Positions 25,153 through 33,937 of a stretch of DNA of 48,717 bases are shown here, one piece after another (the first letter of the stretch is position 1; every line of letters begins with the position of its first letter). Position numbers and translations under genes: made by a program. This DNA is from Castellaniella sp. UBA6218 (GTDB lineage: Bacteria > Pseudomonadota > Gammaproteobacteria > Burkholderiales > Burkholderiaceae_B), in NCBI GenBank assembly GCA_002421865.1, contig DISE01000054.1, positions 1 to 48,717 of the forward strand, in the 5' to 3' direction. Under the pieces are notes generated by a model. It searched no databases and was not told where the DNA came from. It saw nothing but the letters and a program-made list of their open reading frames with translations.

Positions 25153-25909
25153 AACCGAAGTCTCGCAACGGATTGCGGATGCTGCCGGAAACGAGCAACT
25201 GCGTGACGCGACGGCGCAATTCATGCGCGCCAGCATTGCGTCGAAGTATTCGTACAATTTCTCGTGGCTTGGCCGACCGATCATCCAGTATCCGCAGGAT
25301 ATGGCAGCCATGCAGGAATTGATCTGGGCAGTCAAGCCGGATCTGATCATCGAGACGGGCATCGCGCATGGTGGGTCCTTGATCCTGAGCGCTTCGATGT
25401 TGGCGCTGCTGGATCTGTGCGATGCCATCGAAGCGGGGGCCATGCTGGATCCTGCCAAATCGGCCCGGAAAGTGCTGGCGGTGGATATCGACATCCGCAG
25501 CCATAATAAGGCCGCGATCGAGGCCCATCCGATGGCGTCCCGGATCCAGATGATCCAGGGGTCAAGCATAGATGAGGCCGTCATCGATCAGGTCAAGACG
25601 GTGGCAGGGAACTACGAGCGCGTACTGGTGTGCCTGGACAGCAACCATACGCATGCGCATGTGCTGGCGGAGCTGCAAGCCTATGCGCCGCTGGTGACGC
25701 CTGGAAGTTACTGCGTGGTGTTTGACACGATCGTCGAGGATCTGCCCAAGGATCTGTCGTTTGACCGGCCCTGGGGGCCCGGGAACAATCCGAAGACGGC
25801 AGTGAGGGAATATCTGAAGAGCAATCCCCTGTTTCAGGTGGACAAATCCATTCAGGATAAGCTGCAGATCACTGTTGCTCCGTGCGGGTTCATGAAACGC
25901 GTCGCATGA
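25139..25909 (+). CDS. CmcI/cephalosporin-hydroxylase-family methyltransferase
   Basis: 256 residues, of the CmcI (cephalosporin hydroxylase / rhamnosyl O-methyltransferase) family. It shows the SAM-binding IIETGIAHGGSLILSASML, KVLAVDIDIRSHNKAAIE, MIQGSSID, and the metal-binding VCLDSNHTHAHVLAELQAY. A divalent metal should be held by the aspartate and histidine of the last motif. In a sugar cluster an O-methyltransferase role is more likely than hydroxylation. ATG 25139 is inside the previous gene's end, with a good GAGGTCG 8 bases upstream. It closes the overlapping row; a 63-base gap follows. Confidence 0.85.
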   Translation: MTQFETEVSQRIADAAGNEQLRDATAQFMRASIASKYSYNFSWLGRPIIQYPQDMAAMQELIWAVKPDLIIETGIAHGGSLILSASMLALLDLCDAIEAGAMLDPAKSARKVLAVDIDIRSHNKAAIEAHPMASRIQMIQGSSIDEAVIDQVKTVAGNYERVLVCLDSNHTHAHVLAELQAYAPLVTPGSYCVVFDTIVEDLPKDLSFDRPWGPGNNPKTAVREYLKSNPLFQVDKSIQDKLQITVAPCGFMKRVA

Positions 25910-25972
25910 TGTATCGAACTTTATTCCGGAAACCGTTGCTGGCTAGCTATATCAAGTCTATGGAAAATATAG

Positions 25973-27145
25973 ATGCTTAGAAAGATCACGGTCGCGGGGC
26001 TAGGTTATGTGGGCATGTCAAATAGCGTGCTGCTGGCTTTGAGGAATGATGTCTGTGCCTTTGATATCGACCAGAACCGTGTCGATATGGTGAATCGGCG
26101 TATTTCCCCTATTATCGATGCGGATGTGACGGATTACCTGCTGAAAGAAAAGCTGTCATTGCATGCGACAGTGGATGCCGGTATTGCATTTTCCTGTGCC
26201 GAGTATGTGGTTGTTGCGACGCCCACGAATTATGATCCTGAGACAAACGAATTCGACACTTCGTCGATCGAGCAAGTGATCGGCGAGGTTCTTTCCACCG
26301 GCAACAGGCCGGTGATCATCATAAAATCCACAATTCCAGTCGGATATACAGAAAAAATAAAAAATAGGTTTGGTTATCAGAAGATCATTTTCTGTCCCGA
26401 GTTCCTCCGGGAAGGCAGGGCGCTGCATGATAACTTGCATCCGTCGCGATTGATTGTCGGGGACCGCTCAGAGACCGGACGGCAGGTCGCGGAAATCTTT
26501 CTGGAAAGCGCGCTGGACAAAGATATCCCAGTGCTTCGCACGGGATCGACCGAGGCCGAGGCCATCAAGTTGTTCTCCAATACCTATCTGGCGATGCGGG
26601 TTTCCTATTTCAATGAACTGGATACTTTTGCGATGAGGCATTGTCTTGATACGAAGAGCATCATAGACGGCGTATGCGCGGACCCCAGGATTGGCATGCA
26701 CTACAACAATCCTTCCTTCGGTTATGGTGGGTACTGCCTGCCCAAGGATACGAGGCAGCTTCTTGCGAATTATGAGGACGTTCCGCAAAATCTGATTCGT
26801 GCGATTGTCGAGTCAAATGTGACGAGAAAGGATTTCATTGCCAGGGATATCGCGTCCAGGTCGCCGGATGTGGTGGGGATCTTCAGGTTGGTGATGAAAT
26901 CCGGTTCTGACAATTTCAGATCATCCAGTGTGCGAGGTCTGATGGACAGGCTGAAGGAAAAGGGAATCAACATTGTCATATTTGAGCCCTTGCTGCAGGA
27001 TCTATTTTATGACGGTTTCCCCGTGATCGGTGACCTTGATGAGTTCAAGAGAAAAGCGGATGTCATTGTCGCCAATCGCCGCAGCCAGGAACTTTTCGAT
27101 GTGGCGGAAAAGGTATATACCAGGGACATATTCTGCGAGAATTGA
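25973..27145 (+). CDS. ugd: UDP-glucose/nucleotide-sugar dehydrogenase
   Basis: 390 residues. The N-terminal Rossmann motif VAGLGYVGMSNSVLLA is followed by KSTIPVGYTEKI, FCPEFLREGRALHDNLHPSR (a UDP-glucose dehydrogenase signature), TEAEAIKLFSNTYLAMRVSY and GYGGYCLPKDTRQL, in which Cys255 is the catalytic residue. It should oxidise UDP-glucose to UDP-glucuronate. Base composition and codon use are clearly lower in GC than the genes before and after, which suggests a separate origin. It is preceded by a 63-base gap and followed by the glycosyltransferase at 27178. Confidence 0.92.
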   Translation: MLRKITVAGLGYVGMSNSVLLALRNDVCAFDIDQNRVDMVNRRISPIIDADVTDYLLKEKLSLHATVDAGIAFSCAEYVVVATPTNYDPETNEFDTSSIEQVIGEVLSTGNRPVIIIKSTIPVGYTEKIKNRFGYQKIIFCPEFLREGRALHDNLHPSRLIVGDRSETGRQVAEIFLESALDKDIPVLRTGSTEAEAIKLFSNTYLAMRVSYFNELDTFAMRHCLDTKSIIDGVCADPRIGMHYNNPSFGYGGYCLPKDTRQLLANYEDVPQNLIRAIVESNVTRKDFIARDIASRSPDVVGIFRLVMKSGSDNFRSSSVRGLMDRLKEKGINIVIFEPLLQDLFYDGFPVIGDLDEFKRKADVIVANRRSQELFDVAEKVYTRDIFCEN

Positions 27146-27177
27146 TCGATTTTCAGCGGAAGACATTTCATAATCTT

Positions 27178-29277
27178 ATGCATATCAATCATCCTCTCGT
27201 TCTCTGCCTTCCCGTATTCAATGAGGGGGCTTATATAGAAAGTACTTTGCGGTCAGTGATGAATCAGACCCACAGGGACTTTCGTGTCCTGATCGCCGAT
27301 AATTCATCGACGGACGACACCGGATCAATCTGTCTGAGTGTCATAGAGGGTGATGACCGTTTTCATTATGTCCGTCATGATCGGAACATCGGTGCTGCAG
27401 CCAATTTCAAATATTGTTTTGATTGTACGGAGTCCGAGTTCTTCATGTGGCTGGGTGGCCACGATCAGATTTCTGCGAATTTTCTCGAAGAGGCCATGAG
27501 CCGGATGCATGCCGCTGCCGACGTGAGTCTGGTGTACGGCCGCACCCGGTGGATTGATGAGGCAGGGGAAATTGTCGGTGAATACAATGGCGGCAATTAC
27601 GTCTTCGATGAGCCGCTGACGGCGGAGGTCCGCTACCTGCGCTTGCTGAACAATCTCGATCGATGCGAGGCGGTCAATCAGCTGATCCGGAGAAAATTCA
27701 TTGATATCGACTTTCGACCGGTTTTTTCCGGCGATGTGGTGTTTCTTTGCCATTTGGCGGCGCACGGTCCATTTTCCAGGGTGGATAATGCCCACTATAT
27801 CCGCCGCGAGTTCCTTCGCGGACGCTCGACAACGGCGATGGAACGGATGACAGGAAAAGCCGAGGCGCCCCGCTATCATGAAATGGCCGCTTATTTTGTG
27901 GAGAGTATCTGCGGACATTCGGAAATCCCCGGAAATGCCAGAAATGACCTGATTCAGGATGTTCTCCTTTGGATGGATCGCAAATACTCGATCTTTTCCG
28001 GCTCCCAGGCCAAGAACACCGTATTGGCGCCGCGCCAAGACAAGTCCTGGGATGCACCCTTCTTCAGTGTCGTCATGCCGGTGTACAACCGCGAAGCGTA
28101 CCTTGAAGAGGCCATGCGTTCCGTGCTTTCCCAGGGATTTGGTGATTTCGAACTGATCGTTTCCGATGACGGTTCGACCGACCGTTCGCTTCAGATCGCC
28201 GAGAGTTTCAATGATCCCCGAGTCAGAGTGCTGCATGGCCATCATGGCGGAGGAGCGTCTGCCAGAAATCGGGGCCTCGCCGCGGCGCGCGGGGAATTCA
28301 TTGTCTGGATCGATAGCGACGACATTCAGGAACCGGGCGCTTTGGCCACACTGCGCAAGGCAATCCATGATACGCCGGATGCGGATGTGTTCTACGGAGA
28401 TTTGATCGCATTCGATGATGGCAATCCAGCCAAAACTGCCAGGACGAATTATCCTGATTATTTCAGACAGGATATCCTGCCGAATCTCCTCAGAGGCAAC
28501 ATGCTTCCCAATCCGGGGACCGCGGTGCGAAAAGCGCTTTATGACCGGTACGGTGACTATGATGTTTCGTTCCGTAGATGTCATGACTATCAGATATGGA
28601 CGCGTTTGGCCGATTCCGCGAAATTCAAGAAAGTGGATGCGTTCCTTTGTCGCTGGCGTCAGCATGGCGGCAGCCTGTCCAGCACGACGAGCAAGTTATT
28701 CGAGGGCCGCGTCTTGATGGACATGTTCGAGCGCTATCCTGTGTCCCGCCTGTTTCCCGGTTTGTCGGATGGTGATTCCGGGCCTGCGGCATTGAGGGCC
28801 GCCGACATGCTGGAGTCCCTCCAGGAATTTGGCCCGGCGGCGCGCATGATGTGCCGTGCGGGCCTCAGTGGCCATGGGGATACCGCCAGACTCAGAGCGT
28901 TGATGTGCAAGGCGGGCGCGAATTTCATGCCTGCCCTGACCTGCGTGATCCGTTCCGGGGGCGATGTCGAAGGTCTGTCCGCAGTGCTCGATGACCTGGA
29001 AAATCAGATTTTCCAGGATTTCAATGTCTACATAATAGCGTCCTATGATGCGCGGATAGAGCGGAAGACATTGCGCGCTTGGCCTGTCGTCGAGACGATC
29101 TTCCAGGCGGATTCAGACGAGGGGGGCGCATGCGGCCTGCCCGTTGAACTGCTCAGCGGGGCATCGATCGTGTGGATCGACGAGTCGATGAGATATCCGG
29201 ACGATTATTTGAAGAAAATATCTGCCGGGCTTGAGGATGGCTCCAGGCGCGCGGCTCGTATCGATTATGTGCAGTAG
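27178..29277 (+). CDS. Glycosyltransferase with two GT2 domains
   Basis: 699 residues. The first GT2 domain (about 1-250) begins HINHPLVLCLPVFNEGAYIE with LIADNSSTDDT, HDRNIGAAANFKYC and WLGGHDQIS. The second (about 300-540) has FFSVVMPVYNREAYLEEAMR, VSDDGSTDRSL, GASARNRGLAAARGEFIVW and IDSDDIQE (DxD). A low-similarity C-terminal tail follows. It has the same lower GC as ugd. ATG 27178 fits the start of the domain; a TTG at 27142 would overlap the ugd stop. It is likely to add two sugars to a glycan or protein. Confidence 0.85.
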   Translation: MHINHPLVLCLPVFNEGAYIESTLRSVMNQTHRDFRVLIADNSSTDDTGSICLSVIEGDDRFHYVRHDRNIGAAANFKYCFDCTESEFFMWLGGHDQISANFLEEAMSRMHAAADVSLVYGRTRWIDEAGEIVGEYNGGNYVFDEPLTAEVRYLRLLNNLDRCEAVNQLIRRKFIDIDFRPVFSGDVVFLCHLAAHGPFSRVDNAHYIRREFLRGRSTTAMERMTGKAEAPRYHEMAAYFVESICGHSEIPGNARNDLIQDVLLWMDRKYSIFSGSQAKNTVLAPRQDKSWDAPFFSVVMPVYNREAYLEEAMRSVLSQGFGDFELIVSDDGSTDRSLQIAESFNDPRVRVLHGHHGGGASARNRGLAAARGEFIVWIDSDDIQEPGALATLRKAIHDTPDADVFYGDLIAFDDGNPAKTARTNYPDYFRQDILPNLLRGNMLPNPGTAVRKALYDRYGDYDVSFRRCHDYQIWTRLADSAKFKKVDAFLCRWRQHGGSLSSTTSKLFEGRVLMDMFERYPVSRLFPGLSDGDSGPAALRAADMLESLQEFGPAARMMCRAGLSGHGDTARLRALMCKAGANFMPALTCVIRSGGDVEGLSAVLDDLENQIFQDFNVYIIASYDARIERKTLRAWPVVETIFQADSDEGGACGLPVELLSGASIVWIDESMRYPDDYLKKISAGLEDGSRRAARIDYVQ

Positions 29278-29286
29278 GGGCACGCT

Positions 29287-32200
29287 ATGAATCAGGTCAT
29301 TCCACTATTTTCCATTATCCTTACGACATATAACAGACCGGGATTGCTCGCGGATGCCCTGAAGAGCCTTGACTCGCAGGTGTTTCGCGATTTCGAAGTG
29401 ATCCTCGTCAACGATGCTGGAGAGCCCGTCGGAGATTGCGTCGAGGGCCATGGATTTCCACTGAGATACCTCAGAAGAGGGCTGAACCAGGGCTTGTCGG
29501 CCGCGAGAAACGCCGGCCTCAAGCTTGCGCGGGGCCGTTATGTCGCCTATCTGGATGATGACGATGTCTATCTCCCGGATCACCTCCAATGTTTGGCGGC
29601 GGTATTCGAGCAGCATCCGGACTCGGTTGCCTATACCGATGTCGTTTATGTTCAGGAAAAACTCGAAAACGGTCAGCGCATCGAAATGGGCCGGTCATTT
29701 CCAACGGCGCATGAGGCTTTTGATCGCGACAAGCTGTTTGTTCAGAATTACATTCCGGTCAACACCTGGGCGCATCCTCGCGACGCCATTGCCCAGGTAG
29801 GAAATTTCGATACGGGCCTGACCGCTCTTGAGGACTGGGACATGCTGTTGCGCCTGGTCCAGCGTTATCCTGTTCATCGAGTCGAGCAGGTGACTGCGGA
29901 AGTCCGGCAGCGGGTTTTGGGTGGTGCCGATCACATGCTGGCACGGGAACGCGACCGGTTGCTGCCTCTTTATAAAAAACTCTATGCCCGCTACCCGGAA
30001 ACGGACAACGAGCGTGTACAGGCGGGCCGGCAAGCGGCATTGGCCAGTCGGGAGGTTACGGAGAAACCCTGGGGGGTCCCTGAGTGGCTCGCCGAGCGCG
30101 CGCCTTCAGCCGCGCGCGTCCTGGCGGTCCAGACTATGTTGCGGGCGAATCCGGATGTGGGCACGTTGGGTGTCGCCGTGATCGTGCCCGATGACTCGGC
30201 CCTGGAAGCATTGGTGCTCACGTTGGAAAGCCTGGAGGCGCAGCAACGGCCAGCCGATGGCATCTGGCTGCTGGGCCGCAACATTCCAGACGCCGTGGCC
30301 GGTGGCAGGATCGAGCTGTTGCAAGAAGATACCCATTGGTCGCAGCAATTATCGGACCGGATCGCGCAGGGTGACATGCCCGATTTCCTGTGGATACTGT
30401 ATGCGGGAGATCAGTTGCTGCCGCATGCCATGTTGACCATGGGTGAATATCGTCTGCGCATGCCGGACCCACTGGTCTGGTACGCCGACGAGGCCGTCCT
30501 GAAAGAAGGTGTTTCGGCCAATCCCATGCTCAAGCCGGACTTCAATATCGACCTGTTGCGCAGCTACCCCTATGTCGGCCGGAATCTGGTGCTCAGCACG
30601 GCCGCCATCCAGGCGGTGGGCGGACTTGATGCCCGGGTGGCCGACCTGGCGCCCATTGACCTGATCTGGCGGATGGTGGAACAGGCCGGGCCGCCCGTGG
30701 TGGGGCATGTGCCGGAGGTTTTGCTGCACGGCGCCCGCAGCCTGATGGATTGGGTCTGCGACGCAGGCACACTGGCCTGGTTTCCCGCCGTGACGCAGGC
30801 CCATTTCGTACGGATGGGGCTTGATGCCGAAGTCAGGCCAGGCCCTGTTCTGGGATTGTTCCGCGTCGAATATCCCTTGCCGGAACAGCCGCTGGTCTCC
30901 ATCATCGTGCCGACCCGTGATCAGTTTCTCATCCTGCGCGACTGCATCGAAGGCCTGATGGAGCACACGGCCTATCCGAACTATGAACTGTTGATCGTGG
31001 ACAACGGCAGCGTCGACCCAGAGGCGGTCGCGTTTCTGACGAAACTCGAGGGCATGGCGATGGACCGGGTGCGTGTCCTGCGCTGGCCGCAGGCCTTCGA
31101 TTTCGCCGCCATGAACAACTTCGCCGTTGGGCAGGCACGGGGCGAAGTGCTGCTTTTTCTGAACAACGACATCCAATTTTCGTCCGGGACGCGGCCCGAT
31201 TGGCTGGAGCGCTTGCTGCGGCTCGCCTTGCGTCCGGAAGTCGGCATGGCGGGCACACGTCTGGATCTGCTGGACGGCCGCGTCGATCAATATGGCCAGG
31301 TGCCTGGGCTGGACAATAGCGTCGGATCGGCTTTCCGGGGCGAATCGTCCGGCAAGCAGGGCTATATGTACCGTCTGATCGTCCAGCAGAATACCAGTGC
31401 GCTGAGCGCATCGTGTCTGATGATGCGGCGGGCGGTATTTCAGGAACTGGGGGGGTTCGACGCACAGTCTTTCCCGATCTACTACGCGGATACCGACCTG
31501 TCCCTGAAGGCTGCGCAGGCCGGCTATTTGCTGGTGCTGGAGCCGGATACCGGCCTGTTGCATATGGGCGGGGCCACTCGCTTGCTGACGGAACGGTTCG
31601 GCCTCGCCGCACGTCCAGACGACGAGCAGCGCGATCGACTGTACGCCCGTTGGCTCCCGCAACTGGCGCGCGATCCTTATTATCATCCCGCTTTCGGCAA
31701 GCTTTCCCCTGGTTTCAATCTGAGCCAGGATGCCGCGCGCATCCACGAGCCGTTGCCGGGGCGCCCGTTGCCTGTGGTCCTGGCCTCTCATGCGGATTGG
31801 CACGGTTGCGGCCATTACCGGGTCATTTTGCCGTTCAAGGCGATGTCGAGCGAGTTGCGGATCGAAGGCGGCATCAAGTGCCATGATTTCCACTTTACTG
31901 ATGCGGCCCGCATTCAGCCGGATGTCATCGTGCTGCAAGGGGCCTGGATCAACGAAGGCATCCTGACCCAGATCCGGCGCTATCGCGAGATCACCGGTGC
32001 CAAGGTCGTCCTGGAATTCGACGACTATCTGCCCAATATCCCGACCCGCAGCGTCTATCGCAAGAAGGTTTCCCAGGGTTGGACCAAGAAAATGCGCCGC
32101 GCCATCGAGCAGGTGGACTGGCTGGTGGTCTCCACCCCTTTTCTGGCGCAGGAGTACGCGGAATTCCATGGCGATATCCGGGTGGCGCTCAATGGACTGC

Positions 32201-32757
32201 CACCGGACTGGTGGGGGGCGCTCCAGGGCTGCCGCCGCATGGGCAGGAAGATGCGTGTGGGTTGGGCTGGAGGGATCAGCCATACCGGAGATCTGGCCGA
32301 GATCCGTTCCGTGGTCAAGGACCTGCAGGACGAGGTCGAGTGGGTCTTCATGGGTATGAAGCCCGATGACGTGGCCTGCGAATTCCATCCTGGTGTCCTT
32401 ATCGATCAGTATCCGGCCAAGCTGGCCGCCCTGAACCTGGATCTGGCGGTGGTGCCGCTGGAACTGAACCAGTTCAACCGCAGCAAGAGCAATTTGCGCC
32501 TGCTGGAACTGGGGGCGTGTGGCATTCCGGTCATCTGCACGGACATCGAACCCTATCGGTGCGACTTGCCGGTGACGCGGGTGCGCAACCGCCACCAGGA
32601 CTGGGTGCAGGCCATCCGGGACCATCTGTCCGATCCGGATGCGTCCGCGCGGCAGGGCGATGCGTTGCGCGAAGCCGTGCGGCGGGACTGGATGCTGGAA
32701 GGCGAATTTCTGGACCAGTGGGCCAGGGCTTGGGGGGTGGCTCCGGTCGGCGGCTGA
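29287..32757 (+). CDS. Large three-domain glycosyltransferase, Fgt-like
   Basis: 1156 residues. Domains: GT2 (about 1-240; FSIILTTYNRPGLLADALKS, SAARNAGLKLARGRY, YLDDDDVYLPD), a second GT2 (about 530-820; LVSIIVPTRDQFLILRDC, NNDIQFSS, FPIYYADTDLSLKAAQAGYL) and a C-terminal GT-B-like domain (about 830-1156; GCGHYRVILPFKAMSSELRI, FDDYLPNIPTRSVY, RVGWAGGISHTGDL, FNRSKSNLRLLELGACGIPV). The order and length resemble the large flagellin glycosyltransferases (Fgt type) of pseudomonads. AGGGG lies 7-11 bases before the ATG. Its position next to flagellin genes supports a role in flagellin modification, which is an inference. Confidence 0.85.
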   Translation: MNQVIPLFSIILTTYNRPGLLADALKSLDSQVFRDFEVILVNDAGEPVGDCVEGHGFPLRYLRRGLNQGLSAARNAGLKLARGRYVAYLDDDDVYLPDHLQCLAAVFEQHPDSVAYTDVVYVQEKLENGQRIEMGRSFPTAHEAFDRDKLFVQNYIPVNTWAHPRDAIAQVGNFDTGLTALEDWDMLLRLVQRYPVHRVEQVTAEVRQRVLGGADHMLARERDRLLPLYKKLYARYPETDNERVQAGRQAALASREVTEKPWGVPEWLAERAPSAARVLAVQTMLRANPDVGTLGVAVIVPDDSALEALVLTLESLEAQQRPADGIWLLGRNIPDAVAGGRIELLQEDTHWSQQLSDRIAQGDMPDFLWILYAGDQLLPHAMLTMGEYRLRMPDPLVWYADEAVLKEGVSANPMLKPDFNIDLLRSYPYVGRNLVLSTAAIQAVGGLDARVADLAPIDLIWRMVEQAGPPVVGHVPEVLLHGARSLMDWVCDAGTLAWFPAVTQAHFVRMGLDAEVRPGPVLGLFRVEYPLPEQPLVSIIVPTRDQFLILRDCIEGLMEHTAYPNYELLIVDNGSVDPEAVAFLTKLEGMAMDRVRVLRWPQAFDFAAMNNFAVGQARGEVLLFLNNDIQFSSGTRPDWLERLLRLALRPEVGMAGTRLDLLDGRVDQYGQVPGLDNSVGSAFRGESSGKQGYMYRLIVQQNTSALSASCLMMRRAVFQELGGFDAQSFPIYYADTDLSLKAAQAGYLLVLEPDTGLLHMGGATRLLTERFGLAARPDDEQRDRLYARWLPQLARDPYYHPAFGKLSPGFNLSQDAARIHEPLPGRPLPVVLASHADWHGCGHYRVILPFKAMSSELRIEGGIKCHDFHFTDAARIQPDVIVLQGAWINEGILTQIRRYREITGAKVVLEFDDYLPNIPTRSVYRKKVSQGWTKKMRRAIEQVDWLVVSTPFLAQEYAEFHGDIRVALNGLPPDWWGALQGCRRMGRKMRVGWAGGISHTGDLAEIRSVVKDLQDEVEWVFMGMKPDDVACEFHPGVLIDQYPAKLAALNLDLAVVPLELNQFNRSKSNLRLLELGACGIPVICTDIEPYRCDLPVTRVRNRHQDWVQAIRDHLSDPDASARQGDALREAVRRDWMLEGEFLDQWARAWGVAPVGG

Positions 32758-32810
32758 GGCGCGCCGATATTGAAAGTGCCCCGGTTCAGGACCGGTGTCA
32801 GCTGGAGAGC

Positions 32811-32848
32811 GAAAAAGCCGCCGACCCGACAAGGTCAGCGGCTTTTTC
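32811..32848. terminator. Bidirectional terminator between the glycan cluster and flagellin A
   Basis: GAAAAAGCCGC (32811-32821) and GCGGCTTTTTC (32838-32848) form a strong stem extended by GACC/GGTC with one mismatch and a small loop. T runs on both strands serve the plus-strand glycosyltransferase and the minus-strand flagellin, whose stop is at 32891. Confidence 0.85.
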
Positions 32849-32890
32849 ATGTCATGAGGCGGTGGAAGCCGCCTCGTTCCGTTGCGTGAA

Positions 32891-33787
32891 TTAGCGCAAC
32901 AGGGACAGCATGGTCTGCGGGACCTGGTTGGCCTGCGCCAGCACGGCGGTGCCGGCCTGTTGCAAGATCTGGGCACGCGTCATGTTGGAGACTTCCACCG
33001 CGTAGTCCGCGTCTTCGATCCGCGAACGCGAAGCCGACAGGTTGGTGATGGTGTTGTTCAGGTTGTTGACGGTCGAGGTCAGGCGGTTTTGCACAGAACC
33101 GAGATTGCTCCGTGCGGTATCGATAGCGGAGATACGGGTGTCGAGATCGGTCAGCACGGTGGCGTCGCCAACGGCCAACGTGACAGCGGCGCCTGCACTG
33201 GATGCATCGGCGATCGACACGGTGATCTGGTTGTCGGCAGCCGCATTCGCTCCAACTTGCAGCACCAGATTATTGGCGCTGCCGTCCAGCAGTTTGGTGC
33301 CGTTGAATTCCGCGTTGGTCACCACCCGAGTGATTTCAGCCAGGCGGTCGTCGACCTCTTGCTGAATCGATGCCAGATCCGTTGCGCTGTTGGTGCTGTT
33401 GACAGCTTGCACGGCCAGTTCGCGGATGCGCTGCAGGTTGTTGTTGATTTCGTTCAGGTTGCCTTCGGCGGTTTGCGTCAGCGAGATGCCGTCGTTGGCG
33501 TTGCGGGCAGCCTGGGTCATACCGCGGATCTGGGCGGTCATGCGGTTGGCGATGGCTTGGCCAGCGGCGTCATCCTTGGCGCTGTTGATGCGCAGGCCCG
33601 AGGACAGGCGCTCGATCGCGGATCCCAGAGTGGATTGCGACTTGTTCAGATTGTTCTGGGAGACCAGAGCGAGGTAGTTAGTGTTGATAATCGTTCCGGG
33701 CCAATTTTCCAGAATTAATTGATATTTATAGATACTTTTTGTTTCTATGAGAGGGAAATGTATTGAGAGAATGCTCGACGAAATCAC
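32891..33787 (-). CDS. fliC: Flagellin A, 5' end replaced (probably silent copy)
   Basis: The flagellin-homologous part is 32891-33690 (about 266 residues), with the conserved N terminus INTNYLALVSQNNLNKSQST, a distinct centre, and a C terminus that ends QQAGTAVLAQANQVPQTMLS-LLR like flagellin B. The normal start (Met-Ala-Val before INTNY) is absent: similarity with flagellin B begins exactly at TTATCAACAC (33681-33690) and stops upstream. The frame runs on through 32 unrelated AT-rich codons to a GTG at 33787 with no proper ribosome-binding site, and there is no sigma-28 promoter upstream. As it lies, the gene is probably not expressed as a functional flagellin. It converges on the glycosyltransferase with a shared terminator. 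Confidence 0.85.
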   Translation of the reverse strand: MISSSILSIHFPLIETKSIYKYQLILENWPGTIINTNYLALVSQNNLNKSQSTLGSAIERLSSGLRINSAKDDAAGQAIANRMTAQIRGMTQAARNANDGISLTQTAEGNLNEINNNLQRIRELAVQAVNSTNSATDLASIQQEVDDRLAEITRVVTNAEFNGTKLLDGSANNLVLQVGANAAADNQITVSIADASSAGAAVTLAVGDATVLTDLDTRISAIDTARSNLGSVQNRLTSTVNNLNNTITNLSASRSRIEDADYAVEVSNMTRAQILQQAGTAVLAQANQVPQTMLSLLR

Positions 33788-33802
33788 CTTGCGAAGCGCT
33801 TG

Positions 33803-33902
33803 TGTGTATATAAATGTGTATATCGACGCTTCGATTCATGTCATTGATAAATAAGACATTCTGTACAAATGCGCTTATCCGGGCAAAAAGCAATGTGTAT
33901 AT
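33803..33902 (+). repeat. Three TGTGTATAT direct repeats upstream of the recombinase gene
   Basis: TGTGTATAT occurs at 33803-33811, 33815-33823 and 33894-33902, all in the same orientation. A CGAAGCG/CGCTTCG inverted repeat (33792-33833) encloses the first two. The gap 33788-33937 has no other gene. They could be arm-type sites for the recombinase or sites for its repressor. Confidence 0.45.
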
Positions 33903-33937
33903 ATCTGTGTGCTCTTTCATAGCAGGAAAAGCGGCAC

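Noticed and set aside
30349..32976. 875-codon open frame opposite the large glycosyltransferase
   Set aside because: Shadow frame of a GC-rich gene; it also runs through the terminator at 32811.
33691..33937. A sigma-28 or sigma-54 promoter for flagellin A
   Set aside because: No TAAAGTTT-N11-GCCGATAA match and no GG-N10-GC pair with proper flanks; ATTGGCCCGG near 33700 lacks a -12 TTGC.
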